Source: CAYMRB01 sp964392615
GTDB lineage: Bacteria; Planctomycetota; UBA8108
DNA: 26,889 nucleotides
Direction: 5' to 3'
NCBI GenBank assembly: GCA_964392615.1
Contig: CAYMRB010000086.1
Span: forward strand, 1-26,889
In this document: positions 1 to 7,437 of the stretch, piece after piece
How the letters are laid out: each line of letters begins with the position of its first letter
Numbering within the stretch: position 1 is the first letter of the stretch
Translations under genes and position numbers: made by a program
The notes under the pieces: generated by a model
What the model saw: only the letters and a program-made list of their open reading frames with translations
The model's database searches: none
What the model was told of the DNA's origin: nothing

Positions 1-91
1 CGCGGCCCATCGGTGACTTTAGCGGAATCTCGCAAACCGTGAACGGCTACAGTTCACGAAGTGCCTCGAGATCTACACGCCGACGCTGCCG

Positions 92-2395
92 TTGTGGCTC
101 GATGGAAAGCTGCAGCCGGACGTGCACGTCGAGTTCATCCGGCGCGCGGTGGCCTTCTGCCTCAAGAACCGCGGCAAGCTGTCGACACAGCAGTGGAACG
201 AGATCGTCCGGCCGTTCCCGACGCCGCGCGTGTCTTTGCCGAACCCGCCTCCCGCATCGAACGATCCGCTGGCTCTGCCCGCTGGCGCGCCCGCGAAGAG
301 AGTCGTGCGCTGGACGCTCGTCAGCGACCTCTCCGACGAGGAGAAGGTGCTCCTCGCCAGCGCTCAGGGGCTCATCCACCAGCGCACGGACGAGGAAGCG
401 CCTTCCGTGTTCCTCGCGAACAGGAACCCGAGCGCGTGGCTCGAGCAGCTGGCCAAGGGGAGGCGGATCGCCAAGATCCAGGTGGCGACGGCTCGCGACG
501 TCATCGGCATGGTCGGACACCGGCGCGCCGTCGTCGTCGATCCGGACCTGCGCGGCTCGCTCAACCTGGCGACGATGGTCGCCGGCATCGAAGGCCTCCT
601 CGTCGCATGGCCCGAGCACGTCTCGAAGTACGCCCTCGAGCCGACGCTCGACCTGCGCGGCACGTTCGAGTCCGCGACGGAGATGCTCGAGTTCGCGCTG
701 GCGCACCTGCGGCCGAATCTCGCGACCGTCCTCGCCGACGTGCCTCCCGACGCGTCGACGTGGGCCGTGCGCGACTACCTCGTTCAGCATCGCGTCTTCA
801 CGTACAACGTTCCGTCGCCCGGCACGGACGCGTTGGTCGAAGTCGAGGGGCGACTCCACGAGCTCACGCGCGGCCTTCTCGCCTCGGCGCCGCTGCACAC
901 GACCGTGCTCGGTTTCGAGTCCTCGCGGCCGTGGTCGACCGAATTCCTCGCCGCGCGATATGCCAAGCGTTGGGTCTCGATCGCCGGCATGCCGAACCTC
1001 GGCTTCATCGGTCGCTTGCCGCGAAACGGCAAGCCGGCGCCGCGACCGGCCAAGAAGACACACGCGCTCGACTCGACCAAGGTCTACCTCGCAGTGTTGG
1101 GGCCCGAGGTCGAGCGCCGGGCGATCGTCGACGTCGAGCGCTTCGCGTCCCTGCCGGGGGCTCGATCGTCGGGAGGCGGCAACATCCCGCCGGACATGGA
1201 ACAGGCCATTCGCGAGGTGATCGGTCGACGTCAAAGAACCTCGGCCGACGAGACGGGGCCGGTCGGCATGGCGCTGGCCCTCGACGCCGACGCGCTTCTC
1301 GGGCCGTACGTCGACGAGTATCTCGAACGCGCCGGCATCGCGCGACCGCATGGCCGGTCGCTCCCGAGCAGCCTGACACCGGGCGGCTACGCGAGCGTGC
1401 TCGGCGCCGGACGCATCGCCGCGGTCGAGGGGCTCTTCGCAGCTCTCGGCAAGGCGATGGCAGGACGCGACGTCCGTTGGCTGCAGATGCCGCCGGCCGA
1501 GAACTTCGGCGAGCGCGGACTCGAAGTGGCCTTCGCGCAGCTGCCTGCGGGCACCGCGGTGTTCGTCGAATACGACAGCGCACGCGCGGGCGATTTCGAT
1601 CCGTTGACCGCGACGCGCCTCGCCGGCGGCGCTGCGGTGTTCCACGATCTCGGCTCCGCACAGCTCACGGAGCTGCTGACGACCGATGGGCTGAAGACGT
1701 ACGGGCGCGCGCTGCCGCTATTCCTCTTCACCGACGCGTCGACTCTGACGCGGATGACGCGCGAGGACCCGCTGCCCGACGCCGTCGTGCGCGTGACGCC
1801 GGAAGAGCTCACGCGGCTCGCCATCGAGTTCCACAGTCAACGCAAGCTCGAGAAACGCGAGCTCGTCGCGGCCGGGTCGACCTGGCGCTATCACGATCGC
1901 GGCACCGAGCCGGGCAAGGGCTGGACGAAGCCGGGCTTCAAGGACACGGGCTGGCGGCGAGGCTCGGCCGAGTTCGGCTACGGCGACGCCGACGAGGGCA
2001 GGCCGGAAACGACGGTATTGAGCTTCGGAGACGATGCGCAGAGCAAGCACATCGCGTACTATTTCCGCCGCACGTTCGAGGCCGGCAACTCGGCGAACCT
2101 CGACCTGATCCTGCTCGAGGGCGTGATCGACGACGGCTGCGTCGCCTACCTCAACGGCGAGGAGATCTGGCGCTTCAACATGTCGGACGGCGAGATCGGT
2201 CCGACGACGAGGGCCTCGACGGCCTACGGCGGCGCGATCGAGGCGGCGTGGCGGAGGCACCTGATCCCGCCGCGCAAGCTCCGCAGCGGCAAGAACACGA
2301 TCGCCGTCGAGGTGCACCAAAGCAGCGCGAGCTCGAGCGATATGAGCTTCGACATGAGAGTCAACGGATACCGTTGGGCGAAGAGGCAACAGTAA
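92..2395 (+). CDS. GxGYxYP-like putative glycoside hydrolase with C-terminal beta-sandwich domain (5' end probably incomplete)
   Basis: The first ~450 residues follow the pattern of GxGYxYP putative glycoside hydrolases. These are an LSDEEK-type segment leading to AQGLIHQR (~80-98), VVVDPDLRGSLNLATMVAG (~147-165), LDLRGTF (~186-192), VRDYLVQHRVFTYNV (~226-240) and KVYLAVLG (~330-337). In the family the last segment normally continues into an SDGDN motif; here it reads GPEVE. The GxGYxYP signature itself is reduced to PGGYASV (~430-436). From ~590 to the end is a beta-sandwich common in planctomycete exported proteins (AAGSTWRYHD, FGYGD, VIDDGCVAYLNGEEIWR, NTIAVEVHQ). The only usable start is a TTG at 92 and no signal peptide follows it. 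The frame is open back to base 23, after stops at 14-16 and 20-22, and the upstream peptide looks coding. The N-terminus is therefore probably missing or disturbed at the window edge. Substrate unknown. The next gene begins 9 bases downstream. Confidence 0.75.
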   Translation: MWLDGKLQPDVHVEFIRRAVAFCLKNRGKLSTQQWNEIVRPFPTPRVSLPNPPPASNDPLALPAGAPAKRVVRWTLVSDLSDEEKVLLASAQGLIHQRTDEEAPSVFLANRNPSAWLEQLAKGRRIAKIQVATARDVIGMVGHRRAVVVDPDLRGSLNLATMVAGIEGLLVAWPEHVSKYALEPTLDLRGTFESATEMLEFALAHLRPNLATVLADVPPDASTWAVRDYLVQHRVFTYNVPSPGTDALVEVEGRLHELTRGLLASAPLHTTVLGFESSRPWSTEFLAARYAKRWVSIAGMPNLGFIGRLPRNGKPAPRPAKKTHALDSTKVYLAVLGPEVERRAIVDVERFASLPGARSSGGGNIPPDMEQAIREVIGRRQRTSADETGPVGMALALDADALLGPYVDEYLERAGIARPHGRSLPSSLTPGGYASVLGAGRIAAVEGLFAALGKAMAGRDVRWLQMPPAENFGERGLEVAFAQLPAGTAVFVEYDSARAGDFDPLTATRLAGGAAVFHDLGSAQLTELLTTDGLKTYGRALPLFLFTDASTLTRMTREDPLPDAVVRVTPEELTRLAIEFHSQRKLEKRELVAAGSTWRYHDRGTEPGKGWTKPGFKDTGWRRGSAEFGYGDADEGRPETTVLSFGDDAQSKHIAYYFRRTFEAGNSANLDLILLEGVIDDGCVAYLNGEEIWRFNMSDGEIGPTTRASTAYGGAIEAAWRRHLIPPRKLRSGKNTIAVEVHQSSASSSDMSFDMRVNGYRWAKRQQ

Positions 2396-2404
2396 GAGAG
2401 CCAC

Positions 2405-3631
2405 ATGATCGACCGCGAACACCTTCACGACCTTATCGGCGTCGAGACCTCGATCGACGAGGTCAGCCGTCAGGTTTGCTATCTCGCGCAGAAGGCCCAG
2501 ACGCCCGTCGTGGGCGCATTGCAGCTGACCTGTGCGGATGAATCCGAGGCGGAATGCAGCCGCGCGTTTCAGACCGGCGTCGTGCAGCACCTCCTGCCAT
2601 CGCTGAAGTTCGCGCACCAATCGCCGTTTCGGCTCGCGAATCCCGGCGCGCGATACGAATGGGGCTGCCTGCCGCTCACCGAGGATCACTTCGCCACGCA
2701 AGCGACGGCTGACGGGGGCAAAGTGATCGTCGCGAAGATCAACGCCCACGTCTCGCTGAATCGCTCGGAGCACGGTCCCGTGTTCGGCACGTGGACGCGG
2801 TATGACTCGACGGTATCGCACTATTGCGGCGCGCTTCACGCATTGATGGCGGGTTCGGACCTGCCGTTCGTGCGCGATCTGCACGAAACCTTCACGTCGG
2901 ACGGACTCGACCGCGTCGCGATGCTGCGCGACGAGAGCCAGGTCGATCCCGCCGTGCGGCCGCTATTCGCCGCGATCTGCAGCGCCAGGCTGCAAGCGCG
3001 GGCCGCGATCATGGACGTTCAAGATCACCCTCCGAAGACGCCGACCCTGTGGATCATCCTGCCGTCGGTCACGTTCAACCTCGCCGGTCGGGACAACGAG
3101 ATTCTCTGCGGCGTGTATATCGCTGACGATCGCACCGCGAATCGACGCGTCGAGTATCGCGGCCTCGGAGACGATCCGTCCGCCTACGAGATCGAGTGGC
3201 ATCACGAGCGTGTCGTCGTCGTCGACGGAGACATCGGAACCCTGCGCGCGGCGCGCGACCACCGCCAGCTCGCTCGCGAGCAGTGGCGAGCGGTGAAGGA
3301 CCTGCTGCCCGAAACCGGCAGCGAGATCCATCGCGTCGTCCACAAGGCGCGCGAGCTGACTGGCAAGGATGCGATGAATCGCGCGCTCCTGAAGACGGCG
3401 CTCGGTCTCCTCGTCGGCGCCGCTCCGGTGCCCGCGGCCGTGTTGTTGTTCGCACAGGGGCTCGCCGGCATCCACCACGCGCACCGCATCCGCAGCCTCG
3501 TCCGCCGCGTCGCCGGCGACGAGGAAGCCCGCACGGTCGTCGAAGAGGTCACCCGACGCGTCGACGACCTGCCGCCGGAGAAGGCGCGCGACGTGCTGAA
3601 GTGCCTGGCGGAGACGTACCGCGGCAAGTGA
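2405..3631 (+). CDS. Conserved-looking protein of unknown function with one C-terminal hydrophobic segment
   Basis: This 408-residue protein matches no family I recognise. It has no signal peptide. Most of it looks like a soluble mixed alpha/beta protein with regularly spaced charged and aromatic residues. A hydrophobic stretch at ~330-352 (LLKTALGLLVGAAPVPAAVLLFAQG) could be a membrane or buried helix, and an Arg/Glu-rich helical tail follows. The ATG at 2405 is preceded by a purine-rich AGAGAG at 2396-2400, a modest ribosome site. It lies 9 bases after the stop of the GxGYxYP-like gene, in the same frame, so the two are probably co-transcribed. Its end is 9 bases from the end of the convergent transporter gene. 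Function cannot be assigned. Confidence 0.75.
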   Translation: MIDREHLHDLIGVETSIDEVSRQVCYLAQKAQTPVVGALQLTCADESEAECSRAFQTGVVQHLLPSLKFAHQSPFRLANPGARYEWGCLPLTEDHFATQATADGGKVIVAKINAHVSLNRSEHGPVFGTWTRYDSTVSHYCGALHALMAGSDLPFVRDLHETFTSDGLDRVAMLRDESQVDPAVRPLFAAICSARLQARAAIMDVQDHPPKTPTLWIILPSVTFNLAGRDNEILCGVYIADDRTANRRVEYRGLGDDPSAYEIEWHHERVVVVDGDIGTLRAARDHRQLAREQWRAVKDLLPETGSEIHRVVHKARELTGKDAMNRALLKTALGLLVGAAPVPAAVLLFAQGLAGIHHAHRIRSLVRRVAGDEEARTVVEEVTRRVDDLPPEKARDVLKCLAETYRGK

Positions 3632-3640
3632 TGACGCTCG

Positions 3641-5314
3641 CTATGTCATGACGAACACGACGACGTGCCCGGCCATCGTGACGAGCACGCTCGACACCGC
3701 GAACGCCGTCGCGTAGGACACCGCCGGCTCGTCGCTGTCGGCCGCGCGCTTCACCGCGAGGAGCGCCGCGGTCGATGTCATGCCGCCGGCGACGCTACCC
3801 CACGTGTCGATGGAGCGCATGCGGAGGATCTTGCGCCCGACGAAGAGCGCGCCGAGGATCGGCAGCAGCGTGACGATCGCGCCCGCAACGAGGGTCTGCC
3901 ACAGACCGCTCGACAGGGCCGCGACGACGTGACGACCGGCCGAGACGCCGGTTTCCGCAACGAACAGCAGAATGCCGAGATCGCGCACGAGCTGACGCGC
4001 TGCGAGCGGCACGTAGGCACGCAGCGAACGGATGCGCCCGCCGCCGCTGAGCACCAGGCCGGCGAGTAGCAGCCCTCCGGCCATCCCGATGCCGAGGTCG
4101 ACCTCGCCGACGCGGAAGCGCAAGCTGCCGAGCAGAACACCGAGCAGAATTCCGCCGGCGTAGACCGCGATATCGGTCTCGTTGCTCGACGGTTCGAAGC
4201 GGCCTAACTCCGCCGCCACGCCCCGCAGCGCGGCGCGCGGCCCGATGACTTCCAGGACGTCACCTCGCTCGAGCACGAACTCGGCGCTCGGCTCGAGCTG
4301 CGCCCCCTGCCGATCGACAGAGACGATCGAGCACCCGTATCGATGGATGAGCCTCAGCTCCGCGAGCGACCTGCCGGCGGCCGCGCGCGCCTGCATCTCG
4401 ATGCGGCGCGGCGGCGGGAGACGCTCGCGGCGGTCCTCGTCCCAGACCTCCGGGCCGACCTGCTCCTCGAGCTGGCGGAGCTCATCGACGCGACCGACCG
4501 CGAGGATGTGATCGTCGCTCTCGAGCCGTGTGTCGGCGTTCGGTATCAACACGGTGTCCCCGCGCAGAACGCGCGTGACGAGGCAGCCGGTTCGATGCGT
4601 GAGGTCGAGCTCGGCGAGAGTCTTGCCGATCACGTTCTGCTTGACGATACGAAACGCCCGCGACTGCTCGCGCTCCGGCCGTGCGCTCCCACGCCGCGGC
4701 AGCCGAACCGTCTCCGCGCCGCCGCTCTCCTCCCCCTCGTCAGCGTCCGCCGCGAGATCGGCGTGCACGAGGCGAGGCATCGTCTGCACGAGAAGGACCA
4801 TCGCGACGAGACCGAACGGATACGTCAACGCGAACGCGACCGACAGGGCGGTCGAATCACCGCAGACCTCCGATACGGCAGCGTACGTGGGCGCGCTCGT
4901 CATCGCTCCCGCCAACACGCCGGCAGTGGCCGACGGACCGAGCGCGAAAATCGCTCCCGTACCGATCGCAGCGACCACGGCGAGCACGTTCACGACGACG
5001 CCGACCGCAACCATCCGCCAGCCGCGCCCGGTGCGCAGCGACCGCAGGAATCCAGCGCCGGCCTCGAAGCCGACCGAGTAGATGAACAGCGCGAACCCGA
5101 AGCCACCGATCGTCAGAAGAGGCTCCTCGCTGCCGTACAGCGCGCGGAAGTCGAGGCCGAAGTGACCGAGCCCGAGCGCCACGAGAAGCGTCCCACCCGC
5201 CGGGCCGAGCGCCACACCGCGCCACGCCGGCCGCCCGAGCAGATAGCCGAGCGTCACGACGAGCATGAGCCCGGCGAGCGGCGTGCGGTTGATGTGTTCG
5301 ACGAGCACCTCCAT
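3641..5314 (-). CDS. AspT/YidE/YbjL-type membrane transporter with two central TrkA-C (RCK-C) domains
   Basis: The protein has two hydrophobic halves of several membrane helices each, separated by a cytoplasmic region with two TrkA-C-like repeats. One starts near IGKTLAELDL and ends at DDHILAVG; the other runs from GRSLAELRL to GDVLEVIG. This is the architecture of the aspartate:alanine exchanger family (AspT, YidE, YbjL). The hydrophobic motif GFALFIYSVGFEAG in the first half and GILLFVAETG in the second fit the family's internal duplication. The frame extends to an ATG at 5404, but that would leave 14 bases to the divergent start at 5419 and has no ribosome site. The ATG at 5314 gives 557 residues, matching the usual 540-560, and begins right before the first helix. 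Neither start has a good Shine-Dalgarno sequence. The substrate is unknown; an amino or organic acid is a family-based guess. Confidence 0.85.
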   Translation of the reverse strand: MEVLVEHINRTPLAGLMLVVTLGYLLGRPAWRGVALGPAGGTLLVALGLGHFGLDFRALYGSEEPLLTIGGFGFALFIYSVGFEAGAGFLRSLRTGRGWRMVAVGVVVNVLAVVAAIGTGAIFALGPSATAGVLAGAMTSAPTYAAVSEVCGDSTALSVAFALTYPFGLVAMVLLVQTMPRLVHADLAADADEGEESGGAETVRLPRRGSARPEREQSRAFRIVKQNVIGKTLAELDLTHRTGCLVTRVLRGDTVLIPNADTRLESDDHILAVGRVDELRQLEEQVGPEVWDEDRRERLPPPRRIEMQARAAAGRSLAELRLIHRYGCSIVSVDRQGAQLEPSAEFVLERGDVLEVIGPRAALRGVAAELGRFEPSSNETDIAVYAGGILLGVLLGSLRFRVGEVDLGIGMAGGLLLAGLVLSGGGRIRSLRAYVPLAARQLVRDLGILLFVAETGVSAGRHVVAALSSGLWQTLVAGAIVTLLPILGALFVGRKILRMRSIDTWGSVAGGMTSTAALLAVKRAADSDEPAVSYATAFAVSSVLVTMAGHVVVFVMT

Positions 5315-5407
5315 CAGACGATCGAGATACACGACGAGACCGATCGTTACAAGCCCCCCGCCTTGTGCCACCTGACTCTTTCGTCTACCGTCATGGTATT
5401 CCATTCC

Positions 5408-5413
5408 GGAGGA
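5408..5413 (+). promoter_or_regulatory. Ribosome binding site of the zinc-ribbon gene
   Basis: GGAGGA lies five bases before the ATG at 5419. It fixes this start rather than the upstream in-frame start at 5365, which would add 18 unrelated residues. Confidence 0.8.
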
Positions 5414-5418
5414 CGATC

Positions 5419-5826
5419 ATGGACTGCCCACGCTGCGCGCTGCCGCTGAAGACCGTCGACTACGAAGGCGTCGAGACCGACATGTGCGAAGCCTGCTGGG
5501 GCTTCTGGCTCGACACCGGAGAGCTCGAGATCATCCTCTCGACTCACGCGCTTCAGTTCTCGGACGATGAGCGGGAGGCGATCCTCTCGACGCGAACGGC
5601 ATCGCGCGCCGGCAACCAGACGGCCGCCAACTGCCCCCACTGCGACGTCGAGATGCAACGTGCGCACATCGATGAGAGCGTCCACCTCGTCATCGACCGC
5701 TGCCCCGACCACGGCGTCTGGCTCGACTCCGGAGAGATCAAGAGAGTCCAGGCGCTCGCCGAGTCATCGCAACGCGTGCACCGCCTGCTGATCCAGAAGC
5801 TCGGCGCGAAGAAGAAAACCACCTGA
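5419..5826 (+). CDS. Small zf-TFIIB-type protein with two zinc ribbons
   Basis: This 135-residue protein carries two copies of the TFIIB-type zinc ribbon. The first is CPRC (residues 3-6) with CEAC followed by WGFWLDTGELE. The second is CPHC, whose return knuckle reads CPDH followed by GVWLDSGEIK. Each W-L-D-x-G-E box is the family hallmark. In the second ribbon the last metal ligand appears to be His instead of Cys, which can still bind zinc. A short Lys-rich tail ends the protein. Biochemical roles of this family are mostly unknown. The sulfatase gene starts only 4 bases after its stop, so the two are likely on one transcript, although a functional link is not evident. Confidence 0.88.
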   Translation: MDCPRCALPLKTVDYEGVETDMCEACWGFWLDTGELEIILSTHALQFSDDEREAILSTRTASRAGNQTAANCPHCDVEMQRAHIDESVHLVIDRCPDHGVWLDSGEIKRVQALAESSQRVHRLLIQKLGAKKKTT

Positions 5827-5829
5827 GCC

Positions 5830-7437
5830 ATGAGACGACTACACCGCCGCGACGCGCTCCGATTCTGCCTGGCGTTTCTCGTTACCGCTTGTCCCGCGAC
5901 AGCATCCATCCGCGCTGACGGCAACGCCGACGGCGAGGCCGCTGGCCGCCGACGTCCGAACGTCCTCCTGATCACCGTCGACGACATGAATTGCGATTCG
6001 GTCGGCGTGTACGGAGGACGCGCGCGCGGCACGTCGCCCACACCGCACATCGATCGCCTGTGCGCGCAGGGAATCCGCTTCGAGCACGCCTACGTGACGA
6101 TCGCCGTATGCCAGCCGTGCCGCGCGGTGTGGATGACCGGACGCTACCCCCACCGCAACGGCGCGCGCGGCTTCGAGGCGATCCGCCCGGGAGTTCCGAC
6201 ACTCCCCGAGGCGCTCGACTCGGCCGGCTATCTGAACGGTCTCTTCGCGAAGAGCCCTCACGTCGTGCCGACGCGAAAGGCGGCGTTCGACGTCATCGTC
6301 CCCGCGTCGGCGCTCGGTGTCGGTCGTGATCCCGACGCCTACTACCGCCACACGCGGACGTTCCTTCAGCGCGCTCGCGACGAAGACCGGCCGTTCTTCC
6401 TGATGGCGAACTCGCAGGATCCGCACCGCCCGTTCGCCGGCAGCCAGCAGGAGGCAGCCAGAAAGAACAGGACGAAGAAGGCGGGCCGGGCACAGAAGCA
6501 GAACACGAAACAAGGCAAGAAGCAGGGCAAGGCGCAGGGCAAGGCGCAGAACAAGAGGCGGGCTGCCGAGCCGCGACAGAAGCCCAGCGGCTTCCCGGAG
6601 GTCAAGGACCCGTACCGACCGAAGGACGTCGACGTCCCGGGCTTCCTGCCCGATCTGCCGCAGGTGCGCCTCGAGATCGCCGAGTACTTCACCTCGGTGC
6701 GCCGCGCCGATCGCATCGTCGGTGCTGTGCTGCGCGCGCTGGAGGAGACCGGCCTGCGCGACAACACGATCGTCATGTTCGTGTCGGACCACGGCATGCC
6801 CCTCCCGTTCGCCAAGACGAACTGCTGGCGCCACTCGACGCGCACGCCGTGGGTGGTTCGCTGGCCGGGCAAAACGAAGCCCGACAGCGTAGACGCGACG
6901 CATCTCGTCAGCGGCATCGACCTCGCACCGACTCTCCTCGATGCGCTCGGCCTGCCGCCGCTCGCGGGGATGGACGGCAAGTCATTCGCTCCGCTGCTCA
7001 CCGGCGGCAAGCAAGATGGGCGCAACCTCGTCTTCACGCAATTCCACAAGACCGCCGGCAAGCGCGAGTACCCGATGCGCGCAGTGTCCGACCGACGCTA
7101 CGGGTACATCTACAATGCCTGGGCCGACGGCAAGAACGAGTTCAAGAACGAGTCGCAAAGCGGTCGCACGATGAACGCGATGCGAGCCGCCGCAGGCGCC
7201 AACGGGAAGATCGCCGCACGTGTGAAGCACTTCCTCTATCGCGCGCCGGAGGAGCTCTACGACTACGAAGACGACCCGGACGCGCTGGTGAATCTCATCA
7301 ACGATCCGCGCCATGCGAAGCGTCTCGACGCGCTTCGCCGTCGTCTCCTCGACCATCTCGAGGCGACGGGCGATCCGCTCGCGGCGCCGTTCCGCGCGCA
7401 CCTTCAGCGTCCCGAGACATCGCCTCGCGTCCGATAG
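5830..7437 (+). CDS. Exported formylglycine-dependent sulfatase (heparan N-sulfatase-like)
   Basis: Removes sulfate from a substrate outside the cytoplasm. A signal peptide spans ~1-29. The sulfatase fold starts with NVLLITVDDMN (metal-binding D51, D52). The active-site motif is C94-Q-P-C97-R98, followed by the usual TGRYPHRNG. It keeps the CxPxR core recognised by formylglycine-generating enzyme, but Cys replaces the common Ser at the fourth place. Further catalytic elements are NSQDPHRPF (~195-202), SDHG with D320-H321, and K329. Gly-Arg-Tyr-Pro-His and the late ELYDYEDDP box suggest the N-sulfoglucosamine sulfohydrolase-like subfamily, which is inference. Residues ~206-250 are a Lys/Gln/Arg-rich low-complexity insertion absent from typical members. 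The last 140 bases overlap the convergent SGNH gene. The maturation enzyme is not in this window. Confidence 0.92.
   Translation: MRRLHRRDALRFCLAFLVTACPATASIRADGNADGEAAGRRRPNVLLITVDDMNCDSVGVYGGRARGTSPTPHIDRLCAQGIRFEHAYVTIAVCQPCRAVWMTGRYPHRNGARGFEAIRPGVPTLPEALDSAGYLNGLFAKSPHVVPTRKAAFDVIVPASALGVGRDPDAYYRHTRTFLQRARDEDRPFFLMANSQDPHRPFAGSQQEAARKNRTKKAGRAQKQNTKQGKKQGKAQGKAQNKRRAAEPRQKPSGFPEVKDPYRPKDVDVPGFLPDLPQVRLEIAEYFTSVRRADRIVGAVLRALEETGLRDNTIVMFVSDHGMPLPFAKTNCWRHSTRTPWVVRWPGKTKPDSVDATHLVSGIDLAPTLLDALGLPPLAGMDGKSFAPLLTGGKQDGRNLVFTQFHKTAGKREYPMRAVSDRRYGYIYNAWADGKNEFKNESQSGRTMNAMRAAAGANGKIAARVKHFLYRAPEELYDYEDDPDALVNLINDPRHAKRLDALRRRLLDHLEATGDPLAAPFRAHLQRPETSPRVR
6514..6549 (+). repeat. Three 12-base in-frame tandem repeats in the sulfatase gene
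   Basis: Units 6514-6525, 6526-6537 and 6538-6549 encode GKKQ, GKAQ and GKAQ. The second and third are identical at DNA level and the first differs at two bases. They form the centre of the lysine/glutamine-rich insertion and look like replication-slippage products. Confidence 0.85.

Noticed and set aside
67..78. 12 bases identical to part of the Illumina P5 flow-cell sequence (CGAGATCTACAC) near the left edge.
   Set aside because: The bases that should follow after an index are absent, and the stretch is in phase with a plausible coding frame (LEIYTPTLPLW). Chance is more likely, though the known artefact at the right edge keeps it from being fully excluded.
47..1645. 532-codon minus-strand frame opposite the first gene.
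   Set aside because: It is an Arg-rich shadow of the GxGYxYP-like gene, with no recognisable motifs.
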